Assembly: GCF_034350045.1 (NCBI RefSeq)
Contig: NZ_CP133781.1
Span: 4,140,501 to 4,204,500 of the forward strand
Reading direction: 5' to 3'
Source of the DNA: Pseudomonas sp. CCI4.2
GTDB taxonomy: Bacteria > Pseudomonadota > Gammaproteobacteria > Pseudomonadales > Pseudomonadaceae
Length of the DNA stretch: 64,000 bases
Shown here: positions 18,083 to 26,776 of the stretch, piece by piece
How positions within the stretch are numbered: the stretch's first letter is position 1
Layout: each line of letters opens with the position of its first letter
Program-made: the position numbers and the translations under genes
The notes under the pieces: model-generated
What the model was told of the DNA's origin: nothing
Databases searched by the model: none
The model's input: the letters and a program-made list of their open reading frames with translations, nothing else

Positions 18083-18156
18083 CTTGCCATGAACGCGAAG
18101 TACATGGCCCTTGATGAAAATACCTGGAAGTACAGATACAAAAACATACCAGAGTT

Positions 18157-18339
18157 CTAGCACTGAGTAATATCAACTGGTTGCATAGGGAGCGTGTCCT
18201 CCATCCTAGGAGATTTGAAAACTTTACAGTCGTAATCTGCTGCGTATGTTTTTTTGAAGTCTGTGAAGTGTAAGAAATATTCAAACCAGGAAGCGGGCAC
18301 CTTGTCAGGTCGAGCACTTCGTTGCTGTGGAGAACGCAA
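18157..18339 (-). CDS. Unrecognised small ORF or gene fragment
   Basis: Open from just after a TAG near 18364 to TAG at 18157. The C-terminal part (PASWFEYFLHFTDFKKTYAA, then DYDCKVFKSPRMEDTLPMQP) has the composition of a real protein, but there is no ATG and only a TTG at 18339. It lies downstream of the GGDEF gene on the same strand. It could be the 3' remnant of a lost gene. No family recognised. Confidence 0.25.
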   Translation of the reverse strand: MRSPQQRSARPDKVPASWFEYFLHFTDFKKTYAADYDCKVFKSPRMEDTLPMQPVDITQC

Positions 18340-18384
18340 CAGTACCTTGACGTAGCACAGTTCCTTTTCAACCTAGGTATTATG

Positions 18385-19449
18385 TTATTTCAAAGCTCCT
18401 GCAGCTGTATTATAAAAGGCAACTTGGTTGCGTCCACGCGTTTTTGCTTCGTACAACGCAATGTCCGCCTGTTTGAACCATTCATGTAGTAACATTGGGT
18501 TGTCGAACGCCGTTAGACCGATGCTTAATGTCGCAACGGTTGTCTGCTTTTGACCGAATACAGAGTCGGCGACCTTTATCCTCACCCTGTCAAGAACTTG
18601 AAAGGCTGTTACTCGATCGGTATCAGGTAGGAACACACAAAACTCATCTCCTCCAAACCGCGCGACTATATCAGTTGAGCGTAGGTTAGACCTGAGTGCG
18701 CAAGCCACATGCCTCAGGACTTCATCCCCAACAAAGTGGCCATACGTGTCGTTAATCTGCTTGAAATGATCCAGATCCAAGATTGCGAGACAGCCCTTCG
18801 AGACACCGTACACGCTGCGTTTATATTCGTTTGAGAGCAGCGCGTTCCAGTAGCGACGGTTGTAGAGACCCGTCAGGCTGTCGGTCTCACTCAACTCACG
18901 CAAAATCTCACGGTTGCGCCCTAGCCGAAGCGCAAGTTTGTATAGCGTCCAACCGATGACCAATGGCTGGATGATAATCATCGGTATCGACGAATAGACG
19001 ACTAAAGGACTGCTATAAAGCGAAATACTTAAGCCAAATATTGCAACGAAAACGGCGATTCCAACTATTTTGGCCAGCCAGCCACGCAATACGAAAGCCA
19101 TCCCGCCTGTAGCAACGTTGTTCATTGCCAGCATCGATAGCATTACCACGCTGGGAAGCAAGTTGAATCCTATGGCGGCGATCCAAAACGCGGACAAAGC
19201 TGAATCCAGTAGGACACTGCGCCGCTCTATATACGCGGGATGTTCAGCGAACAGTGCTAGTACAAAGGCTATCCACGGCCATACGAAGCAAAACGTAATG
19301 AGCAGTGCCCAGATTAAAGGTGGACGACCTTGCTCCCAAAAGACCCCGGCGACGCAGAAAAAACCAGCGGCCAGCCCTATAGCACGAGGCATCAATGCAC
19401 GTTTGGCAAAAGCTTGGTTCCTGTTCCTTGCTCCGAATGAACTCGTCAT
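18385..19449 (-). CDS. MASE2-GGDEF diguanylate cyclase (DgcC/AdrA-like)
   Basis: A 354-residue cyclic di-GMP synthase. The first about 180 residues hold five or six hydrophobic helices in a MASE2-like arrangement (RALMPRAIGLAAGFFCVAGV, SVLLDSALSAFW), as in E. coli DgcC/AdrA. The GGDEF domain begins at SETDSLTGLYNRRYW. The active site GGDEF is intact, and the RSTD inhibitory site lies five residues before it, so product inhibition is expected. I use the ATG at 19449; a TTG six codons upstream is possible. No partner gene is adjacent. In enterics this class drives cellulose and biofilm, which is only a hint here. Confidence 0.85.
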   Translation of the reverse strand: MTSSFGARNRNQAFAKRALMPRAIGLAAGFFCVAGVFWEQGRPPLIWALLITFCFVWPWIAFVLALFAEHPAYIERRSVLLDSALSAFWIAAIGFNLLPSVVMLSMLAMNNVATGGMAFVLRGWLAKIVGIAVFVAIFGLSISLYSSPLVVYSSIPMIIIQPLVIGWTLYKLALRLGRNREILRELSETDSLTGLYNRRYWNALLSNEYKRSVYGVSKGCLAILDLDHFKQINDTYGHFVGDEVLRHVACALRSNLRSTDIVARFGGDEFCVFLPDTDRVTAFQVLDRVRIKVADSVFGQKQTTVATLSIGLTAFDNPMLLHEWFKQADIALYEAKTRGRNQVAFYNTAAGALK

Positions 19450-20457
19450 CACTGTCCATAAATCCAAATTATCCAGCTACGGCCTCGCTCATGGGTCGGC
19501 CAAATCGAGCATAATTTCTATGCACGCTCGATAACTTAACAGACTCATTGGCTTGCATATCAAAATACCATCGTTGCGTGGGGGGTATTCTTTGAGGTGG
19601 TGTAACCCTCCAAACGGGCCTCAGCAGGTCACCTTGACGCTGGTAACTTGCCTGCACTTCGGCTCTCGCCCTAGGCGCTGGGGTCAGGAATGTCTGTTAT
19701 CCAGACGGATGATGTACCAGTTAAAGCTGGCGCAGAATAGTCGATGAAAATTCGATACTGTTAAGAGTGTTTTTCGGATCAATGTCTTTAATGGCCTGCA
19801 GCAGTAGTTGCTCATGCGATGTCACGTGCGGGCTTGCGAAAAGCTGATCCAACGGTACAAAAGAATCGGTGAAGGCCTTTACCAGTTTGATGACTTCGCA
19901 TTCTCGCAGACGTCTACCAAGGTGGAGTCGATAGAGCCCTCCCGCTGAATACCAACGGCGGTTATCCATTTAGGTAGCGACACGTTGGCGGCGATGCCAA
20001 GGCCGACGCGCGTGGCAGGGGAGACTGAATTTTCATAGGTAGAGCGTAAAGTCAGGAGATAGCTCCGGTAAGGGCTGGCTGGAGCGATATAAATGAGCCA
20101 TCGCCCTGAGGGCAGGGCACATTCGGTGGTTGTGGCCGCGTAACTGATACTGACAGGCGAGGCAATAGGTGCACGCTATGGAGCCGTTTTGTTCTGCCCT
20201 TGCGAATGCTCGAACAAGCGCCTGAACCCTGTATTTCATGACACGCGTCGACGAGAAAACCCGCTGCTAGTCATTTTCAGAATGCTCGATGCACCGCTGC
20301 AATCATTTTCATTCCGGCGGTAAGCCCCATCGCAACCCCAGATGCGCCTGCCTCTGGGGCGGACATGACGGCTCCTATCACGGTAAAAGAATGGTGGCCA
20401 TTGTAAGTCAGTTTTTTTCGGCATACCCTATGCAAAACCTATACAAAGTGCATTCAT
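19450..20457. other. One-kilobase stretch without confident genes
   Basis: No frame here has both a plausible start and a recognisable family. An 82-codon minus frame (19721-19969, beginning MDNRRWYSAGGLYRLHLGRR) lacks a binding site. A 68-codon minus frame (20033-20239) carries two CxxC-like cysteine pairs but is likewise unsupported. A short piece resembling the start of a phage holin lies at 20277-20366. The stretch reads like decayed DNA. Confidence 0.4.
20277..20366 (-). pseudogene. Possible 5' remnant of a phage holin gene
   Basis: After a good AGGAG five bases upstream, an ATG at 20366 opens MSAPEAGASGVAMGLTAGMK and stops at 20277 after 29 residues. The Ala/Gly-rich start resembles the N-terminus of small Pseudomonas phage/tailocin holins, but no further prophage gene is present. 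The similarity is by eye only. Confidence 0.2.
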
Positions 20458-20922
20458 ATGTATAACGCTGAGCAATGGCCACTGACGCTTTATTTTGATG
20501 GTGACTGCCCGCTTTGCGCTCGAGAAATCAAGATATTGAGCCGAAGCGCCACAGAGGCACGACTGCTGTTTTTTGACATCAGTCGCGATGACTTTGACGC
20601 CAAGGCACTGGGGTTCACGCTCGAGCAAATGCAGTCGTCACTTCATGCCAGCTTCGCCGATGGCCGCTGGGTTACCGGTCTAGACGCTACCCTATGGAGC
20701 TGGCGAGCAGCCGGTCTGGGTATGTGGGCCACTCCACTGACATGGCGCGCAATTCGGCCGCTACTTGCAGTCGGCTATAGCCTGTTCTGCCGCCTACGCC
20801 CCTATTTGGCATGGCTACCTCATCCTGATGGCAGCCGTCGCTGTCGCGACAACCGATGCACAGTGCCGGAGCCGAAAACCGCGGCAAGTAAGCAGTCAAC
20901 ATCGAAAACAAAGAAGACCTAG
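20458..20922 (+). CDS. DUF393 / thiol-disulfide oxidoreductase DCC family protein
   Basis: A 154-residue protein of the DCC family, named for the motif seen here as YFDGDCPLCAREI (residues about 12-24), which places two cysteines CxxC-like in a thioredoxin-type fold. The family is predicted to act in thiol-disulfide exchange, though biochemical proof is scarce. A hydrophobic central segment (GMWATPLTWRAIRPLLAVGY) and a Lys/Ser/Thr-rich tail (KQSTSKTKKT) follow. DUF393 members typically have about 120-150 residues. It is followed by the SDR and DUF6482 genes on the same strand and may share their transcript after a 160-base gap. Confidence 0.75.
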   Translation: MYNAEQWPLTLYFDGDCPLCAREIKILSRSATEARLLFFDISRDDFDAKALGFTLEQMQSSLHASFADGRWVTGLDATLWSWRAAGLGMWATPLTWRAIRPLLAVGYSLFCRLRPYLAWLPHPDGSRRCRDNRCTVPEPKTAASKQSTSKTKKT

Positions 20923-21079
20923 ACAGCTTCACTCTGTCATTCGTCCGACGAAGAATCCGGGCCATAGGTGCTGCTCTACCGAAACCTGCGTTATCTGCTT
21001 CAAGCCAAGCGTTAAAGGCACGTCCCTAATGATTAGAGTGAACCTCTCCTGAAGTGCAATATTGCCGCGAGAAGTCAAA

Positions 21080-21214
21080 ATGAACCCTTCATTAGTAGAG
21101 CATCACGGTAAAACTCTCGTCGGCGTCATCAATCTCTCTATGCCCAAGTTCGGCATCGAGATGGGGCAAGTGGCGTTGTTTTTCCATCGCCAGTATGTGG
21201 AGGAAACTCAATGA
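21080..21214 (+). CDS. 44-residue ORF coupled to the SDR gene
   Basis: ATG at 21080 to TGA at 21214, overlapping the ATG of the SDR gene by four bases (ATGA). The product reads MNPSLVEHHGKTLVGVINLS and ends FFHRQYVEETQ. The tight overlap suggests translational coupling. The peptide may be a genuine small protein or the tail of a truncated gene whose body has been lost. No strong binding site precedes the ATG. No family recognised. Confidence 0.35.
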   Translation: MNPSLVEHHGKTLVGVINLSMPKFGIEMGQVALFFHRQYVEETQ

Positions 21215-21921
21215 ACAATACCTTGCGGATGAATTCCTTTGGCGACGGCTACCGGGCCTTGGTGATAGGCGCCAGCGGGGCACTCGGGTCGGCCTTCTGC
21301 GAATTGCTCAAGGAGGATCCACATTGTGTGGGGGTTCGCGAACTGGGACGCCATGGTTTTCCACGGTTGGATCTGGAAGAACCTGAGAGTATTGCCAAGG
21401 CTGCTGCCGAATTAGCCGAAGAAGCACCGTATCAGTTGATCCTGCATGCCGCAGGCCTGCTTCATCGTGGCGAAATCAAGCCTGAGAAAAGTTACTCCGC
21501 GATTGAAGACGATGCGTTCAGGACTGTATTTCAAGTGAATACGTTGGGGCCCGCGCTGGTGTTGCGTCACTTTCTGCCATTGCTTGACTCTCGTGGAGCG
21601 ATGGCGCTGCTCTCTGCCAAGGTCGGGAGTATTGGCGATAACCGTTTGGGCGGCTGGTATGCCTACCGTGCCTCCAAAGCGGCGTTGAACATGCTGATTA
21701 AAACTGCAGCAATCGAACTGGCAAGAACCTGCCCTAAGTCCCGCTTACTCAGCCTTCATCCAGGCACCGTTATCTCGGGCCTTTCCCAACCCTTCCGTGG
21801 CGCCGCTGCAGCAAGACCGGCACGTCTTGCCGCACATGAGCTGCTATCGCTGATTGATCAACTGGGCCCTGCCGACAGCGGAAACTTCTTTGCTTATGAC
21901 GGAGAGCGCCTACCTTGGTAG
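21211..21921 (+). CDS. Short-chain dehydrogenase/reductase (C-factor-like)
   Basis: A 236-residue classical SDR. The nucleotide-binding motif is ALVIGASGALGSAF near residue 20, the NAG-like position reads LHAAGLLHRGE, and the catalytic Tyr-Lys pair is in WYAYRASKAALN. The Ser is supplied by LLSAKVGSIG. The C-terminus SGNFFAYDGERLPW is typical of the CsgA/C-factor-like SDRs. It is a cytoplasmic NAD(P)H-dependent oxidoreductase of unknown substrate. It starts by ATGA overlap with a 44-residue frame and is followed 14 bases later by a DUF6482 gene, so the three are likely one operon. A GTGGAGG-type binding site precedes the ATG. Confidence 0.85.
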   Translation: MNNTLRMNSFGDGYRALVIGASGALGSAFCELLKEDPHCVGVRELGRHGFPRLDLEEPESIAKAAAELAEEAPYQLILHAAGLLHRGEIKPEKSYSAIEDDAFRTVFQVNTLGPALVLRHFLPLLDSRGAMALLSAKVGSIGDNRLGGWYAYRASKAALNMLIKTAAIELARTCPKSRLLSLHPGTVISGLSQPFRGAAAARPARLAAHELLSLIDQLGPADSGNFFAYDGERLPW

Positions 21922-21935
21922 GCGAGGAGTGAAAC

Positions 21936-22238
21936 TTGAATCTGAAAAAGCTGACTGAGTTGGCTGCAAATGGCGAGATACGGGAACTGGAACTGCTGTC
22001 ACTGGAGCGTGGTATCTACATAGCGCGCGTTAGGCTTGATCACGGCCAGCTTACGCTGCTGAACGATTCGGCGAAGCCTATGCACCTTCGTTCCGTCACT
22101 CACTTGCGCGATCTGTTGCAAGCGGTTCCGCCGTTTCCATGTGTGCTTGTGCAGCAGTGTGTCCATGATGAAATGTGCGGCGGGCGTGAAGGCCCCATTG
22201 AGTCGTTGCGAATTCCTTTTTCGCTGGGGTCGCCCTAG
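21936..22238 (+). CDS. DUF6482 family protein
   Basis: A 100-residue soluble protein starting with TTG at 21936, six bases after GAGGAG. The sequence (ELLSLERGIYIARVRLDHGQ, then LRSVTHLRDLLQAVPPFPCV, VQQCVHDEMCG) matches the small DUF6482 family common in Pseudomonas. Function is unknown. It lies directly behind the SDR gene and probably shares its operon. The VHDEMCG end with two cysteines is a family feature. Confidence 0.7.
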   Translation: MNLKKLTELAANGEIRELELLSLERGIYIARVRLDHGQLTLLNDSAKPMHLRSVTHLRDLLQAVPPFPCVLVQQCVHDEMCGGREGPIESLRIPFSLGSP

Positions 22239-22708
22239 TGAGACCGCTGGTTCGTAATCTGGGATCTGCTGTTGAGCCATCAGCTGTACTTCTATCTAAG
22301 TCTATGCGACGCATTGGATGGCGAGCACGACGCCATGCTGATGGCAGAGTGTGAGCGTGTTAGAAGCTCAGCTCCTGGATTTCAGAGCGCCAATCTCAAC
22401 GCTGGCCATAACCTCCGGGCATCTGCCAACGCCTGTGACCGCCCATGACGACCGGGCTTGAGCGTGTACGAAGATATTGTCACCCTTGCTCGGCCGTAGG
22501 AAAGAACTAGTGCGTCACCGCGAAGTTGGTCAGCGCTATGGGGGCATCGTTTTATCATTTGGGAAACCTAGCACCGGGGCGTATGATTAAGGTAGTAGCC
22601 TTTCGACATCATGGCTGCGTTTTTGGAGCATGATGCTCCTGCTGCCACGGATCGCACGCGTACGTCGACATCCCCTTACCGCTACTGATCACCTCTCTTG
22701 GGAATTGG
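22239..22708. other. No confident gene; possible gene fragment
   Basis: An open stretch from about 22262 to 22447 on the plus strand reads LLLSHQLYFYLSLCDALDGE and HDAMLMAECERVRSSAPGFQ before a TGA, without a start codon. It has protein-like composition but no family I know. The remainder up to the phosphodiesterase gene shows nothing recognisable. Confidence 0.3.
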
Positions 22709-24550
22709 ATGAAACACGCTGAAGAACCATCAACAATTGAACTACGTCGTTTTGAACGTATTCGGGAGTTGTGCCTCCTCGACGATCACCACGATGATAC
22801 TTTTGATCAAATCGTGGCGCTTTGTGCCGAATACTTTCGTGCGCCCATCGTGCTTATTTCAATTGTTGATCAGCACAAGCAATGGTTCCGCGCCAAGGTT
22901 GGCGTAAGCATCAACGAAACGCCGCGCAGCGAGTCGTTCTGTGCCTATACCGTGCATTCGCATGAATTTCTCGAAGTGCCGGATGCAACAGCCGATGTCC
23001 GATTCAAAGACAATCTTCTGGTCACCGGTCTCCCCAATATCCGCTATTACGCTGGTGCGCCTCTAACCACTGAAGATGGCCTGGGTCTAGGCACTCTCTG
23101 CGTGATAGATACTGTGGCCAGGCCGGCGATGAGCCTACAAGACCTCTCAATGCTGATGCATTTGGCTAAGCTTGTAATGAGCCGAATCCCCGCGCTTAGA
23201 TCAGAACACTTTGTTGACGCTGCCACCGGAATCTACAACCGCACCAGATTTGAAGAAGACATTAGAAAAGTGAGTCCCGAGGCACCTGAGTGTCTCGTCG
23301 TAGCGGTCGACATCATCTCCCCAAGCTTTTTAGATGACATCGTCAAAACGCTAGGTTATGAGTTTTCGTTGGGTCTGATGCTGGCCATCAAGGAACGCCT
23401 TTCAAAGCTCGTTGCTGCGGACTGCCAGCTATACAGAATCAGTCCCACTCGTTTCGGGCTCATGCTCGCTGGCCACGAAGCAGAAGCCTTTAGCCAGGCA
23501 GTTATCAACGACTACCAAACGCCGGTAGTGTGCGAAGGCATTCCTCTGCAGATGACGGTGGGCATCGGCTTGTTCAAACTCGATCAGTCAGGTCGCTCGT
23601 CGCAGGAGTGTGTTCGGTTGGCAATAAGCGCGGCTGGTGACGCCAGAGATCGAAACGTTGGTTGGGGGTACTACGAAAATGGGCTGGATGCTGCGCAGCA
23701 ACGTACCTTCACGCTTTTGCGCTCGCTCACCACAGCCATGTACAGCGATGATCAACTTAGACTGGTTTACCAACCTCGCATCGACATTATTACTGGCGAA
23801 TGCACCTCGGTTGAGGCACTTCTGCGTTGGGAGCATCCAACTCTAGGATCAATCGGGCCCGGAGAATTCATCCCGCTAGCTGAAAAAACAGCACTGATGG
23901 GGCCGCTTAGCGTTTGGGTTTTGCGGAACGCTATCAAACAGGCTTCCCATTGGCATCGTGAAGGGTTCAACTTCAAAGTCTCAATTAATGTGACGGTTAA
24001 CGACCTCGAATCTCTTCTATTCATCAATTATCTTATTGAGAGGGTTCACGTCGAGGGTGTTGACCCCCATTTAATTGAATTGGAGCTAACCGAGAGTGCT
24101 CGCGTCGTAAACTTAGGGCGCATGTTGGAGCATCTGGATCAGCTTCGCGCCTACGGGATCGAGATTGCTATCGATGATTTCGGAACCGGCTATAGCAACT
24201 GGTCACACCTCCAGCAGCTACCTGCTCGTGTCGTGAAATTGGATCGGTCATTGATTGATGGCCTCGCTCAGAATCCCAAAAACCAGTGCATGGTGCGGAC
24301 ACTCATCCAGCTTGCTTGTTCTTTGGGATACCGCGTAGTCGCGGAAGGTGTCGAAACAATGGAGACCTACGAGCTTGTCCGTGGTTGGGGTTGCCATGAG
24401 ATTCAGGGATATCTGATTGCTAGGCCGATGGAGGCAATTGCTTTACCTGTTTGGTTACTTGACCAAAATAACGCCCGAGAGGTTTTAAACGTCGAACATT
24501 TTAGCCGTGCTGATGTTGATGTTGACGCTACATCAACCAACTTCGACTAA
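22709..24550 (+). CDS. GAF-GGDEF(degenerate)-EAL cyclic di-GMP phosphodiesterase
   Basis: 613 residues in three domains. Residues about 15-165 are a GAF domain (DDTFDQIVALCAEYFRAPIV, QWFRAKVGVS, YYAGAPLTTEDGLGLGTLCV). Residues 170-330 are a GGDEF fold whose signature is lost (SPTRFGL in place of GGDEF), so it cannot make cyclic di-GMP, though it may still bind GTP. The EAL domain keeps the catalytic set: EALLRWEHP, the Asn in INVTVNDLE, the Glu in ELTES, DDFGTGYSN, VVKLDRS and VAEGVET, so it should hydrolyse cyclic di-GMP. No membrane segment is present. The stop codon is followed within 20 bases by an IS66 remnant. Confidence 0.87.
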   Translation: MKHAEEPSTIELRRFERIRELCLLDDHHDDTFDQIVALCAEYFRAPIVLISIVDQHKQWFRAKVGVSINETPRSESFCAYTVHSHEFLEVPDATADVRFKDNLLVTGLPNIRYYAGAPLTTEDGLGLGTLCVIDTVARPAMSLQDLSMLMHLAKLVMSRIPALRSEHFVDAATGIYNRTRFEEDIRKVSPEAPECLVVAVDIISPSFLDDIVKTLGYEFSLGLMLAIKERLSKLVAADCQLYRISPTRFGLMLAGHEAEAFSQAVINDYQTPVVCEGIPLQMTVGIGLFKLDQSGRSSQECVRLAISAAGDARDRNVGWGYYENGLDAAQQRTFTLLRSLTTAMYSDDQLRLVYQPRIDIITGECTSVEALLRWEHPTLGSIGPGEFIPLAEKTALMGPLSVWVLRNAIKQASHWHREGFNFKVSINVTVNDLESLLFINYLIERVHVEGVDPHLIELELTESARVVNLGRMLEHLDQLRAYGIEIAIDDFGTGYSNWSHLQQLPARVVKLDRSLIDGLAQNPKNQCMVRTLIQLACSLGYRVVAEGVETMETYELVRGWGCHEIQGYLIARPMEAIALPVWLLDQNNAREVLNVEHFSRADVDVDATSTNFD

Positions 24551-24567
24551 TCCAACCGGCGCATCGT

Positions 24568-25005
24568 GTGACAGCGACCCTGATTCATCACGAACCCGAC
24601 AATAGCCACTGGCAGTGCGGCTGCGCACTCAAGCGTATTGGCGAGGATGTCAGCGAAAAACTCGACTACACACCGAGCGTGTTCACCGTCGAACGCCAGA
24701 TCCGAGGCAAGTTGGTCTGCGACGATTTTGGCGGCTACAAGGCCAGTTTTGAACAGGGCGTGACCGAGATCGGTTGCATGGCCCATGCACGGTGCAGGTT
24801 TTTCGATTTGCACGCCACACACAAGCGCCAACTGGCCGAACAGGCGTTGCGATACATTCAGCTGCTGTTCGAAATCGAGCGTGAAGTCCGCGACCTGGAA
24901 CCGGATTTACGCCGACGAATGCGACAAGAAAAAGCCGCGCCAGTGATGGACGCGCTGCCTACCTGGATGATCGCCCGGCGTCTGCTCGTGCACGATGCTA
25001 GATAG
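24568..25005 (+). pseudogene. IS66-family transposase (TnpC) remnant with internal deletion
   Basis: The frame encodes IHHEPDNSHWQCGCALKRIG and EDVSEKLDYTPSVFTVERQI, the middle N-terminal zinc-finger-like part of IS66 transposases. It jumps after RGKLVC straight into DDFGGYKASFEQGVTEIGCM and AHARCRFFDLHATHKRQLAE, which normally lie well over 100 residues further on. The frame is kept across the deletion. The N-terminus and the C-terminal third are also missing. No intact terminal repeats or helper genes (tnpA/tnpB) are visible. It is a non-functional relic. Confidence 0.8.
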
Positions 25006-25190
25006 TGGCATTTTCGATACTCCCACCAATTGTTCAAAGCTTAGGTTAGGTGTCGCCCCAAGTTGAGATATGACTCGTTCCTGCATCCCTATATAGGTCC
25101 GAACGGCTGTTTTTGGCCCAGAGGTGTGAAGAAAAACGCTTGATCAAACCCTTTCTATGATTTCTGAGAACTTCATCGTAGGGATTGCCC

Positions 25191-25297
25191 ATGAAGCGTT
25201 TTATTCAGAGGTGAACATCGTGGTCAGAGCACCCCCCTCTTAAAACCCTTGACGGCTATGTCAGCGATACTAGCTTGGTATGCGTGGTCGATTTTCA
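25191..25297 (+). pseudogene. IS1182-family transposase, 5' remnant
   Basis: ATG at 25191 starts MKRFIQ, then after a frame change GEHRGQSTPLLK and LDGYVSDTSLVCVVDF. This matches in order the conserved start of IS1182-type transposases (MKRFI.GE.R.Q..LLPE.LDDYV...NPVRVVD). The piece ends abruptly at about 25297, just before the stop of the DHA2 transporter on the other strand. The preceding about 180 bases may be the left end of the element. Confidence 0.6.
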
Positions 25298-25301
25298 TCG
25301 A

Positions 25302-26711
25302 CTAACCCAACCTAGTTAAACTGGGTTTTAAGGCATCATTGTTCAGCCGCCAAAAAATCGCGGCTGACAGGAAAGTTACTGCTCCCATGCACACAAAGGT
25401 TGTGCGGAAAGTCAACAGAGTTACTTCAGCATCGCTGGCGAACAGATGGGAAAACAGCACCAGCAAACCACCAGCTCCAGATACGCCCATCCCCATCGCA
25501 AGCATTTGTACCATCGTCAGTGTGCTATTACCGCTGCTGGTCTGTTGCGGAGCCAAGTCTTTCAGTGTCAGCGTGCTCATCGCCGTAAGCTGCAGAGAGT
25601 TAAAGGCCCCAAAAAATAACAACGCGGGTAGTTGCAGCCAGAGAGTTCGTGGGCCTCGACCCATGGCGAAGCTGGCAATAGTGAGGCTGACCAACAAGGT
25701 ATTGTTAATCAGCACATTGCGGTATCCAAAGCGGGTAACCAAGCGGTTGGCCAGCGGCTTCACCACCATCCCCGCCATCGCTATGGGTAGCATTAGCAAG
25801 CCGGCATTCAGCGGGGAGTATCCTTGGCATACCTGGAAATACAACGGCAGCAGATATGGCGTCGAGGAGCAGCCCAAACGCGCTACAAAGTTGCCCCACA
25901 AACCAATGCGCAAGCTGGCGACACGAAACAAGGTCGGTGGAAATAAAGGATTGCGATGGCGCATTGCATGCCGCCAGTAGCCCGCTAGGTTGGCTGAACC
26001 CAGCATTATTAACGTCAACGCTATTTCCCAGCCAAAGCCAAAACTGGCGACGCCGTCGAGCGCCAATGTGACGCAAAGCATGCCAAGGGCGAGCAAGGCG
26101 TAGCCGACAAAGTCGAATGGACCAAGCCCGCTGAGCGGCCGCCCTGGCATATACATCCAGGCGCCCAGCACACCAATAAAACCTACCGGTATATTGACTA
26201 GGAATATCCATTGCCAACTGGCGATCTGCACCAGCCAGCCACCGAGCGCTGGGCCAATCAATGGGCCGATCAGACTGGGAATGGTGACGAAGCTGATGGC
26301 AGGTAATAAGCGGTTGCCGGTAAATACGCGGATCACGGCCAAACGCCCCACGGGTAACATCAACGCACTACCAAGACCTTGCAATACCCGAGCGGCAATC
26401 AACTGCTCGGAGCTTTGTGCCATCCCGCAGCACAGCGAGCCAAAAGTAAATAAACCAATGGCAGTGATATACACACGCCGTGTGCCAAAGCGGTCGGCGA
26501 TCCAACCCGAGGCCGGTATCAGCAGGGCCATGGTCATAACGTAAGCGACGATCACCGACTGCATGCGCAGCGGGCTTTCACCAAGGCTGCGCGCCATTGC
26601 CGGTAACGCCGTGGTAACCACCGTGGCATCGAGCGTCAGCATAAAAAAGCCACCGGCCACCAGCCATAATAGTGACCGGTCAGAATGTAGTCTAAAACCT
26701 TGTTTCAGCAT
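25302..26711 (-). CDS. DHA2-family MFS multidrug exporter (EmrB/MdtD-like)
   Basis: A 469-residue inner-membrane exporter with fourteen-helix DHA2 character. Landmarks are LDATVVTTALPAMARSLGES, motif A in GWIADRFGTRRVYI, GLGSALMLPVGRLAVIRVF, and the antiporter motif C region LIGPLIGPALGGWLVQIASW followed by WIFLVNIPVGFIG. I place the start at ATG 26711, eight bases after AAGGA. A longer TTG start at 26795 would overlap the upstream hydrolase gene and lacks a binding site. It is the last gene of operon A and may export a toxic intermediate, but drug efflux is equally possible. The 3' end abuts an IS1182 remnant. Confidence 0.83.
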   Translation of the reverse strand: MLKQGFRLHSDRSLLWLVAGGFFMLTLDATVVTTALPAMARSLGESPLRMQSVIVAYVMTMALLIPASGWIADRFGTRRVYITAIGLFTFGSLCCGMAQSSEQLIAARVLQGLGSALMLPVGRLAVIRVFTGNRLLPAISFVTIPSLIGPLIGPALGGWLVQIASWQWIFLVNIPVGFIGVLGAWMYMPGRPLSGLGPFDFVGYALLALGMLCVTLALDGVASFGFGWEIALTLIMLGSANLAGYWRHAMRHRNPLFPPTLFRVASLRIGLWGNFVARLGCSSTPYLLPLYFQVCQGYSPLNAGLLMLPIAMAGMVVKPLANRLVTRFGYRNVLINNTLLVSLTIASFAMGRGPRTLWLQLPALLFFGAFNSLQLTAMSTLTLKDLAPQQTSSGNSTLTMVQMLAMGMGVSGAGGLLVLFSHLFASDAEVTLLTFRTTFVCMGAVTFLSAAIFWRLNNDALKPSLTRLG

Positions 26712-26776
26712 CCGCTGGATCCTTTTCGGGCATGCGCCCCCTAAGCCGCCAAGCTGCGAGAATGTATCAATAAGCC

